A stretch of 64,000 nt of DNA from Ophryocystis elektroscirrha (taxonomy: Eukaryota > Apicomplexa > Conoidasida > Neogregarinorida > Ophryocystidae): NCBI GenBank assembly GCA_030141585.1, contig JAQIFP010000004.1, positions 186,001 through 250,000 on the forward strand. The letters are read 5' to 3'. This document shows positions 1 through 19,683 of this stretch, one piece after another; the stretch's first letter is position 1; the number at the start of each line of letters is the position of its first letter. The notes beneath the pieces are model-generated. The model was not told the DNA's origin, ran no database searches, and saw only the letters and a list, made by a program, of their open reading frames with translations. Position numbers and translations under genes: made by a program.

Positions 1-2578
1 TGATTCAAATCAAAATCGAAATTTTCGTCAAATTCCAGAGATTTGAAATTATGAGCTAGATCTCTGAAAAACAGATAGTAAGCTTTTGGTTTACTTTTGA
101 AGAATCTGGCTGGCATTATTTAATATTTCAAACTGAGTGACAAGCAAGGCACGTTCTTGAGCTACTTGTGAAGGTTCCATCAATAAATCTTCAAGAGCTT
201 CACGTTTTATATCATTATACAAATTAAACTGTAATTTTTCTTGTAATTTGCGAATTAAAAAGTAACCAATTACTTTAGGAACCTAATTAGTTTGATAGTA
301 AGTTTAGTATCTTACAATATCTCTTATATGACGTAAAACAATTTTAAAGTATGCATCAAGACGAGATCTTATTTCTTTTATAAATACATCTGATATGTTA
401 TTATATAACAAACAAGCAATTTATACCACAGTAACGAAGCTTGTCTGAGCCTTGACCTGAATTCCACACCTGACTAATGGTTGTTTGAAAGGCAGACAAT
501 GAAAAAGGCGTGTTAGTTTTTTCATGCTCGCGCTTCATATCATTCGAGTTGGCTTGGAGATTTGAGGGTTTCCCTGATAACAATGACATTCAATCTATCT
601 ATACCTGAGTCAAGGTTTGTTTCTTTTAAGGGAATCATAAAAGCATGGTTGATTAAATAATCAGAATCATTTGTAAAAAGGTAACCTAATACTATTTAAC
701 TAAATAGTTGATTCTACTTGTTTCTGCTGTAAGAACATTCTCTAAAACTTGATGAGTTTTAGACTTTTCATTGTGTATGATCTCACAAGTTCTCTGTACT
801 GTCTAACTACACTTTAATAAAACATTAAAGTACCTTTTCTGAAAGTGCAGGGAATCTTGAAAATACTCGGTTAGCCACCACTTCTGACAGCTCCTCCATA
901 GACTGAACAATTGTATCTAAAGAACATATGAGGATGTATTTTTGCAGACCAAGTAGATCAAACACTGGATCACGAAGTTTTAAAAGATGTGGCATTATTA
1001 GACATTCAAAAGTGTCGGGGGAAGGAAATCCTGAATTGATAAGAAAACTATAATTAAGCTACCCGGTAGTGAATCACCTTCATACATACATATAGCAGCG
1101 TCTATTTCTTTATCTGACAATTCTGAAGTCACGTCTTTATCTATGTATTCCTCAAGTAATTTATTGAAAAAGTATCGAATTTGAGCTCCACTAGCAACAC
1201 CTTGCTAAAATCAATATAATAATTATTAAAAGCTAACATGGTCAAAATAACTATGTGCTTTTTTATTAAACTTTCCAGTTATTGCATTGCACATTATGGT
1301 GCAGTATTCTGTGATTAAACTCCAAATAAGTTGAGATTGGTCTTGAACATCACTAGGTACTTCTGTCCCAAGTTCGTTTAGTTTACTTTGAATATACTTT
1401 TGGCGAGCGCTAGACATTAATTTACTGTTAATGAATTTACTTTATTTCGTGCTTAATTTCAGGTAAAATGTTTTTGATATGCCTAGATAAAACCTTACTA
1501 AGTTTTTCAACCAATGCTTGAGTTCCAAGCAAATGACTAGACACTGTTTTATATACTGAATGGGAAGAAAAAAAGAGCTTCTCAGACTAAAACTATTGTG
1601 ATTTTAATATTTGCACCTCTATTGCTTGTTGAACAGACATATTATTTAATATATCAGCTTGGCTTCGATTACGAACACCAGTGTATCCTAGTCTTAATGG
1701 TACATCATCACCCATGAGCATTTTTATAGCATCAGTTCCACGATCCATCAAATCAATCTGATAATTAATTTTTCTTTGAATTATGGTACTTTAGTAATGA
1801 CGCCTATTGTTCTAACCCCTTTGGGGTCTACTCGTCTTGCTATTTGTAATGCATCAGATGTTGACATATCAGCATTTGCTGCTATAACTGCCAAAATGAT
1901 AGTTCGCGGATCTGAGGCATATTTTAGTGCCATTTCACGTGTTAAAATTTCAATATCATCAGTTTGATCACTTCCTTTAATTGGCACCCTAACTTTTTCA
2001 CGTAACTGACATATTAAGTTACCTTGTGATTCCAGGTAAATCAATTACCGTTAAGTCTGGACACATTGTACTATATACACTTAAAACAATCGGATCATCG
2101 ACTATGGCTCTATTTTTCCCTTTAATAAACATGAAAATTATTTTTGAATTATACCAGCAACTGCATCTGTCATTTCTATAATTTTGTTTTTGACTTCAAG
2201 GAAATCGGTTATTTTCACATCTTTTTGAACATCGAAAACTGCATAGCTTTGAACAGACCCTGCCGAAGCTAAATAATAGAACGTAGAGTAAAACTTATGA
2301 CTCACAGGGATTAAGATGAATCAATCTTAATTCTAGCGGGCGCCTTGTTACAACACCATCGCCTCTTGGTAAAAAATCGATTCCAACAATAGATTCTAAA
2401 ACAGATGATTTTCCTGAACTCTGAGTTCCCACAACACATATGCGTGGCAAATTTATGTAATGGTGCAAGCCCACATCCCTTAAATCATCCTTGCAAAAAA
2501 AGTAAAAGTAGATGAATAATTTACAATAACTGTTATAATTCCTCTTAAGTTTTGATACATATAAGAATCATCAATCAT
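1..2578 (-). CDS. dynamin-related GTPase (DRP), 3' end cut by window edge
   Basis: Large GTPase that oligomerises on membranes and drives fission; in apicomplexans such proteins serve organelle division or secretory organelle formation. The start is ATG at 2578 (MIDDSYMYQ), with the first intron after about 18 codons. Visible in order: P-loop [17 protein letters not shown] switch region, [11 protein letters not shown] (G3, about 2030-2070), [12 protein letters not shown] (G4, split by an intron near 1760-1790), a middle domain with [15 protein letters not shown] (about 1390) and [15 protein letters not shown], and a GTPase effector domain near 150-330 ([17 protein letters not shown]). After a short intron near 60-90 the frame stays open to base 1, so the extreme C-terminus lies outside. 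Introns are mostly about 30 nt. Family is certain; which DRP class is not, as I cannot align it to DrpA, B or C. Confidence 0.93.
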
Positions 2579-2740
2579 TTATATACTACAATTACTGAAA
2601 AAGTTTGTTAACAACAAAGCCAACAGGTATCGGTCTGTCAGCAAATAAAAAATTTATGCCTATCCATTATATTTATGTTTTCAATATAATATGCGAAAAC
2701 TTAGATTTAAAACACACAATTATAGACAATGAAAATTTAA

Positions 2741-10651
<7,911 letters not shown>

Positions 10652-10845
10652 TTAACTTCACTATTAAGAAAATACAGTATATTTTTAGATATAAACATTA
10701 TATAGTACTATTTTTATTCCTAATATTTTGAATTTATTTTTGCTTTACATGGAATCAAAGTCAATATTTATTATTTTAAAAAACACTAAGATTTAAACGT
10801 CACACAGAAAAATACAAGTTATACACATTAAAGAGTATTATTTAC

Positions 10846-10999
10846 GTAAAAAAAAACTAAATACATATCAAACAATGAACAGGAGACAAAGCTGATAATA
10901 ACATATGTATACACACACTTCTCATCATTGTTATTGCAGCTTTGGACTATAAGTTACTACTCGACGTAGAGTAGAACTTAAATGATGTTAGGATTTTTT
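10846..10999. other. hairpin-rich spacer, possible small RNA of unknown class
   Basis: The 370-base gap between PRP8 and the AP2 gene holds a long imperfect hairpin: CAAAGCTGATAATAAC near 10892 pairs with GTTATTGCAGCTTTG near 10929-10945 (about 15 bp with one bulge, loop about 27 nt). A second hairpin follows, CTACTC-GACGTA-GAGTAG near 10963. T-runs stand at the outer ends of both strands (about 10993 on plus; about 10850 on minus), so a Pol III transcript could run either way. I do not recognise U1-U6, SRP or U3 motifs. A structured 3'-UTR element is an alternative. Confidence 0.3.
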
Positions 11000-11021
11000 T
11001 TTTATATAGATTTGATAATAT

Positions 11022-13159
11022 CTATTTAATTTTCAGGTTTTCACGGCGTCTTTTTTTACTCGCATTTTCTTTATATGTATTTAATCCAATAGCCAATAAT
11101 TGATTAGTAGTCAAGTCATTAGTCAATAAATCTTTTTCTGCTTTATTGTCTATTGTCGGTACATCATGTGTATTTACACTTTTCTTTTCCGACCCTATTA
11201 TTGCATCATGGTCATTGCCTGAACAATCAAGCTAAAATTAAAAATAAAATACTCTGATCAGAGAAATTTAGAAAATCATATTTCACATTTTCTGTAGAAG
11301 CAGGACCTAATTGGAATGATTCAACGGGATAATAATTATCACCTTTACATAACATAAATGTTTGAAAAAATTACTTTTTTCATTTTCTTGAGAATAAGAA
11401 CTATTTTGGTGATTGGAATTCTATTTTAAAATAGTGATTGTATATTTGATTTACTTGAAAATTTTTATTCGCATGCAAACACAAAGATTTCCTAAGTTTA
11501 CCTTCCCAGCGTACTCTCGCAGCGTAAGCACAGGCGCAGTGCATCGCTGTTACGACAGGCTAAAGAAAAACTGTAAAGCATAAATTGCTAGTTTTATTTA
11601 CATCTTTTGCATATTTTATGCGAATTTGAGGAGGCAATACGGATAACTGGCTGGTTGTCAATCTTTTAGGATTAAATGTTCGTGATTTTCGTCCCTTAGC
11701 GTCTTCATAGTAAACTAACCAAGATTGCATACGGGTATTCCAGCTGACGCCAGGATAAGTGCACAAATACTCTGTTGAAGTGCGACGAAAACCGCGTCCT
11801 GTATTAGCGGTAAGATCATTATTCAATGAATTAAACGATTTGTGTGTTTTAAGCTGTGCGTCAAATGCGTAGTAACCGTCATTGCTGTAACAATTTGTTA
11901 AATTAGAAAGATTTTTAAATGGAATCTCTTTAACATCTGTTTTTTGCCCAGCATTTGATAAATAAGAATCATCTTGAATCACAGACCATAGTAAATTTGA
12001 CAAGTTTGTGTTGTATAAAGAATCTAAACTGATAGATTCCTTCATATCAAGTCCGTTTTCATGTTTTTGCAGTAAAGAGCATAAAACTATCATATGAGAT
12101 AATATAAATAAATCCTTTTGAGTGTTGATTTTTTCTGGATTTGAACTGTTGAAATACACTTGCTGTAAATAAGTTATAGTTGCCAGAATGATACAATGAC
12201 ATTTATGAATAAGTAATCTGCAAGAATCCAAATTTTCCGACTGCTCATCAGTCTTATGGACAAATACAAAACTTTTAAATAAACAGTCTAAGATATCTAT
12301 GAGAGAAGTTATTAGAGCTGTAATAATTAATTCGTAACAATTTTTTCCATTTTTCGGACTTTTATTTGCAGAATTAGCCAAATCATTAGCAGAGTTATCA
12401 ACTGAAGTTCTAAAAATTAAATAACTTTATAATGTCTTACGGATACTGGCAGCAATCTAGAACTTTTTGACGCAACTGGAGTGATACGATGTATTGCATT
12501 AGAAGTTTAAAAGAACTTAACATTTTGTTGACTAATTCTTCAGAACTATTAATTAAAAAAGATTTCAGTTTTTCTGAATTAGAATTGCAATATTCATCTT
12601 GTGTATTGAATGAACAGGCTTCAGTTGAACTTGACATATGTTTATTATAATTGCTACTGCTATCGGCAACTATTTGATTATTCAAATACTCAGGCGTTGA
12701 AATATTAGATAATCCGAAATTCAACAGCGCTTTATTCAAATCAGAAATTCCCACAGATGTGTTAGCTGCATCTGTGCTTTCCTGCTGCAACGTTTGCTTC
12801 GTAGAAGGAGAGCGTATGTAGTTTTCCTGCTGAGGTGACGACGAGTTGAGATTATTTTTTGAAAGCTGTTCTTCATCAAATATGGTTTCAGATAGCGAAC
12901 TTTTAATTTTATCAACTAAAGAAGTTAAATCAGATAATTTTGAAGGCGATGGTTCTCTTACGGTATAACCGGAGTTGAAAGATTGTTTACAATCTGATTC
13001 TGTATTTTGTTGTAATAATATTTCGCGAATCGTCGCTACAAACGTGTAAGGATCTATTGAATTGTGATCATTGGAGTCTAGTAAAGTGTCTCCTTCTTGA
13101 ACAATATTAGTTTGTCTGTTCACTATTTTAGCATTATCGGGCATCAATTCCATGACCAA
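11022..13159 (-). CDS. AP2-domain (ApiAP2-type) DNA-binding protein
   Basis: Putative sequence-specific transcription factor. Start is ATG at 13159 (MVMELMPDN), with MELMPDN as an alternative. The first exon joins the second through a 30-odd-nt intron near 12400 (QYP|TSVDN). The first half is Ser/Asn-rich and disordered, then comes a helical stretch (about 12000-12350). The AP2 domain begins at about 11780 with YPGVSWNTRMQSWLVYY and KGRKSRTFNPKRL, giving the three strands. An intron at about 11570-11610 splits it from its helix, PVVTAMHCACAYAARVRWEG. Short exons follow and the protein ends in a basic tail, SKKRRRENLKIK, a likely nuclear signal. The helical region upstream could be an ACDC-like domain, but this is a guess. 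Only one AP2 domain is visible. The exact exon chain between 11230 and 11510 is uncertain. Confidence 0.82.
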
Positions 13160-13894
13160 ATAATCTAAATAAAACTAAACACTATAGATTTTTTAAAACG
13201 AAAATATGGAAAACTTTTCATGAAACACGATATTTTTATTAAAAAAAAATCAGTTTAAGTGTGAACAAAAGAATTTAGTTTCTTATTGGGACTCGATATA
13301 CGATTGAGTTAGTTTGAGACAATTTTTAAAAGAAATATTTAATTAATCATGACGATTTAAATAGAACTCTGTGGTCATGCATGCCTGATGAAAATAGCAC
13401 ATGCTACTGCTTAACAATCCTTTATGTGTGCGACGTCTCATAATTATTTTTTAAATTTAGAAAATTCGTGAATAATGTAATTACTTCAAAAAGAGTCTTA
13501 TATTCTAGCATTGAACGCTTCAAGTTGCATTTAATTTGTTTAATTAATATTCCCGCGAACTTTTAATAAACTCATAAATTAACTAGTGTTTCATAAATTT
13601 GTAAAAATATACATTTGAGAGCTAGTCTGGCTTAAAAGCTACTTCATCAAAGAATTTTTTGCATGAATTGTGACTAAACTCATTATACTTAATTAGTTTC
13701 AACAGTCATCAAGTAAACTGCCCGAATAAGTTAAGATTTCAGATCGATAATAAAATTGAATTTGCGGTACAATGAACTTATCTATTAAATGTTGTAATTT
13801 GTTTGAAATGCACTATTTGTTATAAAAAAGGTACACTAATAAATATATGTTCCATAAAACTTTATGAAATATTATATACATTATACTCTATTAA
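13160..13894. other. intergenic region between divergent genes
   Basis: AT-rich spacer between the starts of the minus-strand AP2 gene and the plus-strand gene at 13895, so it should hold both promoters. A segment at about 13370-13440 is less AT-rich and includes a TGATGA box, but no matching downstream CTGA box was found, so no snoRNA is called. Confidence 0.5.
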
Positions 13895-14278
13895 ATGAAC
13901 AAACTGAAAAATACCAAACCATCAAAAATTATCAAAGCTATAGACTGCATTGTTTTAGTATCTTTGACTGATGAAAACAATACTGCTATAGTAATTAATT
14001 CTGAAAGAAATAATAAGCACAAAACATTTGTAACTAGTCAGAAAATTTATTATTCATATACAACAAAAGCTTTGTCTCGTTATATACAGTCATTGGCCAA
14101 ACAGTTATTTATCATTAAAGCCGCAAGACTAAAAGGACAAAGTACTTACCTTAAGAATACTCAGTTTAAATACATTTTTGCGGACAAATGGTTACGTGAC
14201 AATGATGATTTTACAAACAAAAAAAAATTAGATTTTGATGATCAAGAAAAAGATATTTTTTCAATATATTGGGATTAA
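13895..14278 (+). CDS. hypothetical protein, 127 residues
   Basis: Single open frame from ATG (MNKLKNTKPSK) to TAA with no visible intron. The product is basic in its first two thirds (many Lys, Tyr, Thr), with a hydrophobic strand-like stretch (AIDCIVLVSLTD). It has an acidic, aromatic tail ending DDQEKDIFSIYWD. There is no signal peptide or membrane segment and I do not recognise a family. It converges on the minus-strand gene ending at 14295, only 16 bases away. Its open length in such AT-rich DNA makes it likely real. Confidence 0.5.
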   Translation: MNKLKNTKPSKIIKAIDCIVLVSLTDENNTAIVINSERNNKHKTFVTSQKIYYSYTTKALSRYIQSLAKQLFIIKAARLKGQSTYLKNTQFKYIFADKWLRDNDDFTNKKKLDFDDQEKDIFSIYWD

Positions 14279-14294
14279 TTATACTCTTGATTTA

Positions 14295-14597
14295 TCATCG
14301 AATAGAATAGCGTCCTCCAGCAATTTTGACTTGTTCTTTTTTCTCCTTAACAACAAAATTCGTTTCAACACCCGTTTCAATTTGTCTTGAGTTCACAGAT
14401 TCATTATGCTGAGTCAAATCAGAATGGATCAAAGGTTTCTTCTGTATATCAATATTTTGTAAATGACTGTTTTGTGTTAGTAAAAAATCAATTAGAGATT
14501 CTGTTTTAGAATCTTTTAATTTCACTTTCGTTCCTTGAGTCCACTCACAATAAACCTAAGTTCAATATTTATTTACTCAATATAATACGTCTTTCAT
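14295..14597 (-). CDS. hypothetical small protein, about 89 residues, two exons
   Basis: A three-codon first exon (ATG AAA GAC at 14597) joins through a 33-nt GT..AG intron to the second exon. The spliced protein begins MKDVYCEWTQGTKVKLKD and ends KIAGGRYSIR. It is hydrophilic, rich in Lys, Gln and Asn, with no membrane segment and no recognised domain. The intron choice restores a start codon; without it only an internal GTG/ATG would be available, which favours the two-exon model. Convergent with the gene ending at 14278. Confidence 0.4.
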
Positions 14598-14704
14598 ATA
14601 AAACTAAAAATAATTTATGATTTCCAAATATGAAAAAAAAAAACCCACAAATTAATAGTTTGAAAAACAATTTATTTTTTTTTTTTTAAAATAAGTAAAT
14701 CACA

Positions 14705-14792
14705 TAAATCTACGTGTTATCCAGCGTCCCAACACGCGTATGGAAAAATAATAAGCAGGTCTGGCTGGATGCCAGTCAACAGATAAAAATAT
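14705..14792. other. less AT-rich, hairpin-forming segment upstream of RNase P RNA
   Basis: A segment with clearly higher GC than its surroundings. It can form short stems: GTGTT..AACAC at about 14715-14737 and CTGGC-TGGAT-GCCAG at 14761-14775. It ends just before the 5' end of the RNase P RNA. It may be the promoter region of the RNA locus or a separate small RNA. An ACA trinucleotide follows the second stem, as in H/ACA RNAs, but that alone is weak. Confidence 0.3.
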
Positions 14793-15043
14793 AGTCATTC
14801 GAAGCTCGATTTGTCTTGCACAATAGCACATTATGCAAGAGGGAAGGTCTGAGATGCTGCAAATAAGCGAGAGCTTTTAATTTGAAAAAAATAATTTGCT
14901 TAACAGAAATTTATTTTGAAAATTGCAAACAGCACGTAATAATAGTGTACGGTTGTATTGCTGTATACTATCTTTGAGTCGAATGATCGAGAAACACACT
15001 GTGTTTAACTGAATTCAGACTACTCTTGAATGACAAAATTTTT
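14793..15043 (+). ncRNA. RPPH1: RNase P RNA
   Basis: RNA subunit of the ribonuclease that cleaves tRNA 5' leaders. The P1 helix is GTCATTC (14794-14800) with GAATGAC (15028-15034). A stable P3-position hairpin is formed by CTTGCACAAT (14815-14824) and ATTATGCAAG (14830-14839). CR-I is GGGAAGGTCTGAGA (14841-14854) and CR-V is AATTCAGACTACTCTTG (15012-15028); the two form the universal P4 helix and match the eukaryotic RNase P consensus closely. A run of five T at 15039-15043 would serve as a Pol III terminator. Length is about 250 nt, small but in the eukaryotic range. It lies immediately upstream of the RNase MRP RNA on the same strand. Confidence 0.9.
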
Positions 15044-15044
15044 C

Positions 15045-15292
15045 AAGGTTTCAAAACAGTTGCTATTCAGATCAAAATTTAAACCTGAATCTGGAGGGAA
15101 AGTCCCCGCAGTAAAATGCTGAAAGAGCGTTTGTAGAATAAGCAACTTGCAATGAAAATTACGAGTTGATCTGTAGTTTCTATTTCACATAAATAGAAAC
15201 TTTAGTTGAGATCATGCAACTAAAGCTCATCAAAAATTGGGCTTTAACCAAATGGGGCTTATGTTTTTGAAACCTGTCTGTATGATTTTTTT
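15045..15292 (+). ncRNA. RMRP: RNase MRP RNA
   Basis: RNA subunit of the ribonuclease that cuts pre-rRNA in ITS1. The closing P1 helix is perfect: AGGTTTCAAAAC (15046-15057) with GTTTTTGAAACCT (15263-15275). A P3 stem is ATTCAG/CTGAAT (about 15065-15090). CR-I is GGAGGGAAAGTCCCCG (15093-15108) and CR-V is AATGGGGCTTATG (from 15251); together they make P4 with a bulged U. A GAAAG sequence near 15121 fits the MRP-specific GARAR loop motif, which separates it from RNase P. Seven T at 15286-15292 mark the Pol III end. Only a few bases separate it from the end of the RNase P RNA. Confidence 0.88.
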
Positions 15293-15352
15293 AACTTTTT
15301 GAGCACGATTTAACAACTGCTTGATAAACTGTTGCATACTACGAATTTTTCG

Positions 15353-18300
15353 TTATTTATAATTTTGGTGTGCCTTTTGATGAATTATATGATATAACTC
15401 AGGTATGAACGTTGCTCTAACACATTTCCAAAAAACGTCAACTGAACAACATATCACGAAGGCGCCTATAGTGATAATGTAAAACATAGGAGTAGAAAAC
15501 ATGACAAATATTAACCCTGCAAGTCGTAAATCAATGCACCAGTAGTTACCCAAAAGATCCGGAGCTGCCATAGGAAAAGATGAGAACAAATATAATAGAA
15601 TAAACCAAGCTAGAAAACTAATAATCATGGATGTAAGTTTTAGCTTCAATACTAACCTTATGCCAAGAGCAAGCCAAGTGATGAATGTAATATAAGAACT
15701 TTCTATCAGCATTTTGAAGTTTACAACTAGCAATACTAATAGAAACGTTGTTTGACCTGCAAACCATAATCCTGCTGACTGAATGAAATCAAATAGTTTA
15801 AAATATTTATACCTGAGTTCCATGCACCACTTTCGAACCATTAAATGCTAAGTAAGGTAAAGCTGTTATAACTATTGATTGGAATAAACCACTAATAACC
15901 CAGCGACAAAAAATAGCCGTATTGAAATAATGGTTTTGCTGTCCCAAACGATAAAGTTGAGGAAAAGCCATAGATAAATTTTTATCTATATCTTGATCAA
16001 AAATCCCGAAAACTATTACTGGCAGCTAATGATTAAAATTTTTGTAATTTCAAATTTACCGAAGTTAGTATAACGTTGTACATATGATAGATATACTCAT
16101 AATAAATTTTTTGACCAGTGAATAAAGAGAAAGGAGAAAGATAGAAAACAGGTAACACAAGCACCAAATTTTTATAAAACATGTACAGTACTAAACGGGC
16201 TAATCTTCTATAACACCAACGACCATGACAAAGCAATAGTATGCCCAAATATCGGAATTGTGATATACCATAATCTGAATCCTACAATAAGATTAAATTA
16301 TGTGGTACAAGTACAAGGGCTTACATTGAAAGCTTGAGAACCTTCCAAACCTCTTAGCCCGACTCCAACATTCGCAGTATTTATCATATTACAGTCATTA
16401 GCTCCATCTCCAATAGCTAGAGTAATCTTGCCTAATTTTTGTTTTATAAGATTCACAATTGCTCCCTTATTGACGCATAACATTTTTAATTAATTACTTT
16501 TTGGTAGGGTGTACTCCGACAGCACAAAACAGCAGAATAATAATTACAAAGCTGTAAAAATACATCTGTTAACTTTCCTTTAAAAACTTCAGCAAGACAA
16601 TCTCCGTCAATGACAAGTCCAATTGATGGTTTTTTCAAATCACAGGCGTTTTGCTCTGTTGCCCTTTCAAATCCAAATAGAAACAAAAACAAAAAGTTTC
16701 CTATCCGTTTTAATAAAGACACTTTTTCGGAAGAAGCTTCACCATAAGTTTCTGTTAAAAAAATCAAGTCGGAATTCATTCTATTTCATTATCTTATTTG
16801 ACAGTAGTTACTTTTGCTTCAATGCTTCTGATGCATATTTGGCGTACTTCGTAGAATCAGGTATTAAATCACCTAAATGTACTGAAATTTGAGATGCTTT
16901 ATTACTTAAATGTTTATTCGAATTATTCGAAGCTATCCCGGAGCACTTGGGACTTTCAGAAGCACCAAGTAAGGCATCCCATTGATAAACGTATAGTAAA
17001 GTGTCTTGACTAAATATATTTGCAGATATGCCAACATTAATAGCAGTCTCTACTTTGTCACCAGTCAACATCCAAATCTACTTGAATTGATGAATTACTA
17101 ATTATTTTACCATCATTCCAGCTTTACGTAATAATTCTAAAGTCTCAGGAACACCTTCTTGTAAAACATCTTCCACACCTGTAACACCTTGAAGATCCAA
17201 ATCGTTTTCAATTAAATTAGCAACCCTTTTCTTATATTAAATTATACAATACTCACTGATCTAACTTTTCTTGTCTATTACTCAAACTAAGAGAAGCTGC
17301 GCCGAATTTTGCTAGCCATTCACGAGCGTCCACTTCAGAGAGCTCTCTTTTTGCAATACATAGAGTGCGGAGGCCCATGCGAGCAAATGACTCCATATGA
17401 CTGATATTAAGAAGTTCTTCATCATTATTTTTTAATTTTAATCGTTTTAGTATAACTGTGTCCGAGCCCTGTTTAAATTATAATAACGCTTCAAGCATAC
17501 TTTGCAAAATAGTACATATCGAGGTTTTTTACTTTTCCAAAAGTATCTACAGAAGACAGAGCTACGCTGCCTAGTTGACGTAAAATCAATTGTAGCTAGC
17601 ACAGTAATATCAAGAGGCTGTCCTAATATTTCAACTCTAATGCCAGCAGCTGTACGGCCAACAAATTTGACACCATAGCGATATGCTCCATATACCTGAA
17701 AATTTAATAATTATTCAATTAGGCAATACGAATGCTCCTTCATCTGGAGAACTAAATGAATAAGAAAAAGCTGATGGTTCGGTGTTAGACTCAGTTTCTA
17801 TTGTAACAGTATGATTAATCGCTAAATTTAAAAAAAAATCAATTATGACTGGATTTTCCAAATAACATTCTTGCTCTAATTGCTGTGAGTTGAGTACCAC
17901 ATGTGGAATTTTAATCTCTGATTCGTCTGTTGATACATTTTATATAACTAATTAATAAATTACCAATATTCCTTTTTAATTCTACAGTATTCTCGTACAG
18001 TACCCCTGCTATGCAACATTTACAAAACTCCATGCAATTTTGAGTTAAAGTGCCAGTTTTGTCTGTGAATATGTAATCCACTTGACCCATCTCTTCATTC
18101 AAATTTGAATTTCTAACGACCGCTCTAGTATCAGATTCCTTGTGCCACATATCGTCATCAAGCCCAACAAGAGCGCCCTAACAATTCAATACAGATTAAA
18201 GTAGCTAAATTACTTGACTCGCTTTGACCATCTCCATAGTGACATTTAAAGATATAGGAATCATATTTGCAAAAATAATAGACCATGTAAAAAATCTTGA

Positions 18301-19683
18301 GGGTGCGTAAGTCAAATAAGGTTTACCGAGTAAGTCCATAGACAACAAAATTCATCTTAGAAGGAAACTTCAAGTAAGAGATGTGCAAATTTTCGCGAGA
18401 TTTTTTTATATTCAATACGGCACATAAAATACATAAAGCAATCTTAAACTATATATTTAGAAATAACGTTACTTGCAAAATAAATATTAAACAAGTTGCA
18501 CGATTTAACTTGTACTCAATTCGAGTGTATTTAGCAGAATATTTAAAGGAATTCTAACAATACTTTCAATGAAGTGTATTACCATTTGAATTTTGGTCTC
18601 TTTTCCTGAGTAAACAACAATACCCAAAATCCAAGATGTATTGCGTAAACGACATCCACGCAGTAATAATTGATTACTCGTTAAAGGAATTTCAGATTGC
18701 CAATTTCCAGATTCTAGCTTAAGAACACCCTCAAAATGCTTCAGATTTCCATCAGGTAGTGAACATTTCAATTTTCCCGAAAACGATGATACAGTTTTGG
18801 TTGCAACGTATAAATTTTGTCTAAACATAGATGCCAGTTCTATATGAGAAGTAAACATTAAATACAATTTAACCAGGATGAGCTTGCCGCATTTTTAAAT
18901 TTGTTTCCCCATCTAGACTTGCTGTATCAATTAACGCAATTCCATGTTTATCATTAGAATTTAATAAAATAAGATCTGCAAATTTTATTATTTTGATCGA
19001 ATTTCACCTGCGGGAAATTTTTCATGATTTCTACACAGAACAATGTCACCAACTGATAATTGTTTCCATGTACTTTCTACAATAATGTCCTCTTCGATAA
19101 GCTGTTCAATAGGGGTTGGAATACGTGTAGATGATTCAATGGGAAGACATTGAGATTTCGTTGAATTTAAGTTTTCGTTTAACCAGTTAAAAGGTGTTTC
19201 AGAACTATTGGATATCACAGAATTGTAAATCAGTTTTTTAGAATTCAATTTTTGAGATTCTTGGTGAAACTCTTTCTCAAATGTGTGTTGCCTTTGGTAA
19301 GAATATTTCAGAGGTACGACGACATAAACTGATTGTTTGTTTTCTTCAGCATCTAACTTATGCCTTGCCCAATCTTCGCAGGCATCTTTCAAAGCATTAA
19401 CAATTAAAACAAAAACTAGAGGAACAAAAATTGTCGGAAATCCATTAGTAATTGAAATCTAAACAATTCTACGCGCAAACAATTTTCTTACAGAAGGTGT
19501 TAATTGAAGAATTCCAATGAAAAGAAAATAAATGTTTGAAACTTTATGAAACTGCCTCCAAATATTTTTGGGTATAAAATTTAGCGCAGTATATTGAGAC
19601 GTTGTGACCTCATTAGATATAAATTTGTTTTTTGAAACATCGTTGATAAAAATAATCCTAACATCTGAAGATCTGTCATTCAA
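15353..19683 (-). CDS. P4-type ATPase (aminophospholipid flippase)
   Basis: Moves phospholipids to the cytosolic leaflet, usually with a CDC50 partner (none in this window). Start ATG at 19683; [13 protein letters not shown] then [18 protein letters not shown] is the typical flippase N-terminus. Key motifs in order: TM1-2 region at about 19390-19530, actuator DGETNLK near 18910 (P4-type DGET), DKTGTLTQN at about 18050 (phosphorylated Asp), [14 protein letters not shown] near 17060, and [10 protein letters not shown] with [13 protein letters not shown] near 16340-16410. The C-terminal membrane segments run to the stop at 15353. Split by many introns of about 30 nt and a few longer ones. All core catalytic motifs are present, so it should be active. 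Exon borders between 16500 and 17700 were not all resolved. Confidence 0.93.

Noticed and set aside
13380..13440. Possible C/D box snoRNA (TGATGA present)
   Set aside because: No CTGA D box or terminal stem at a suitable distance.
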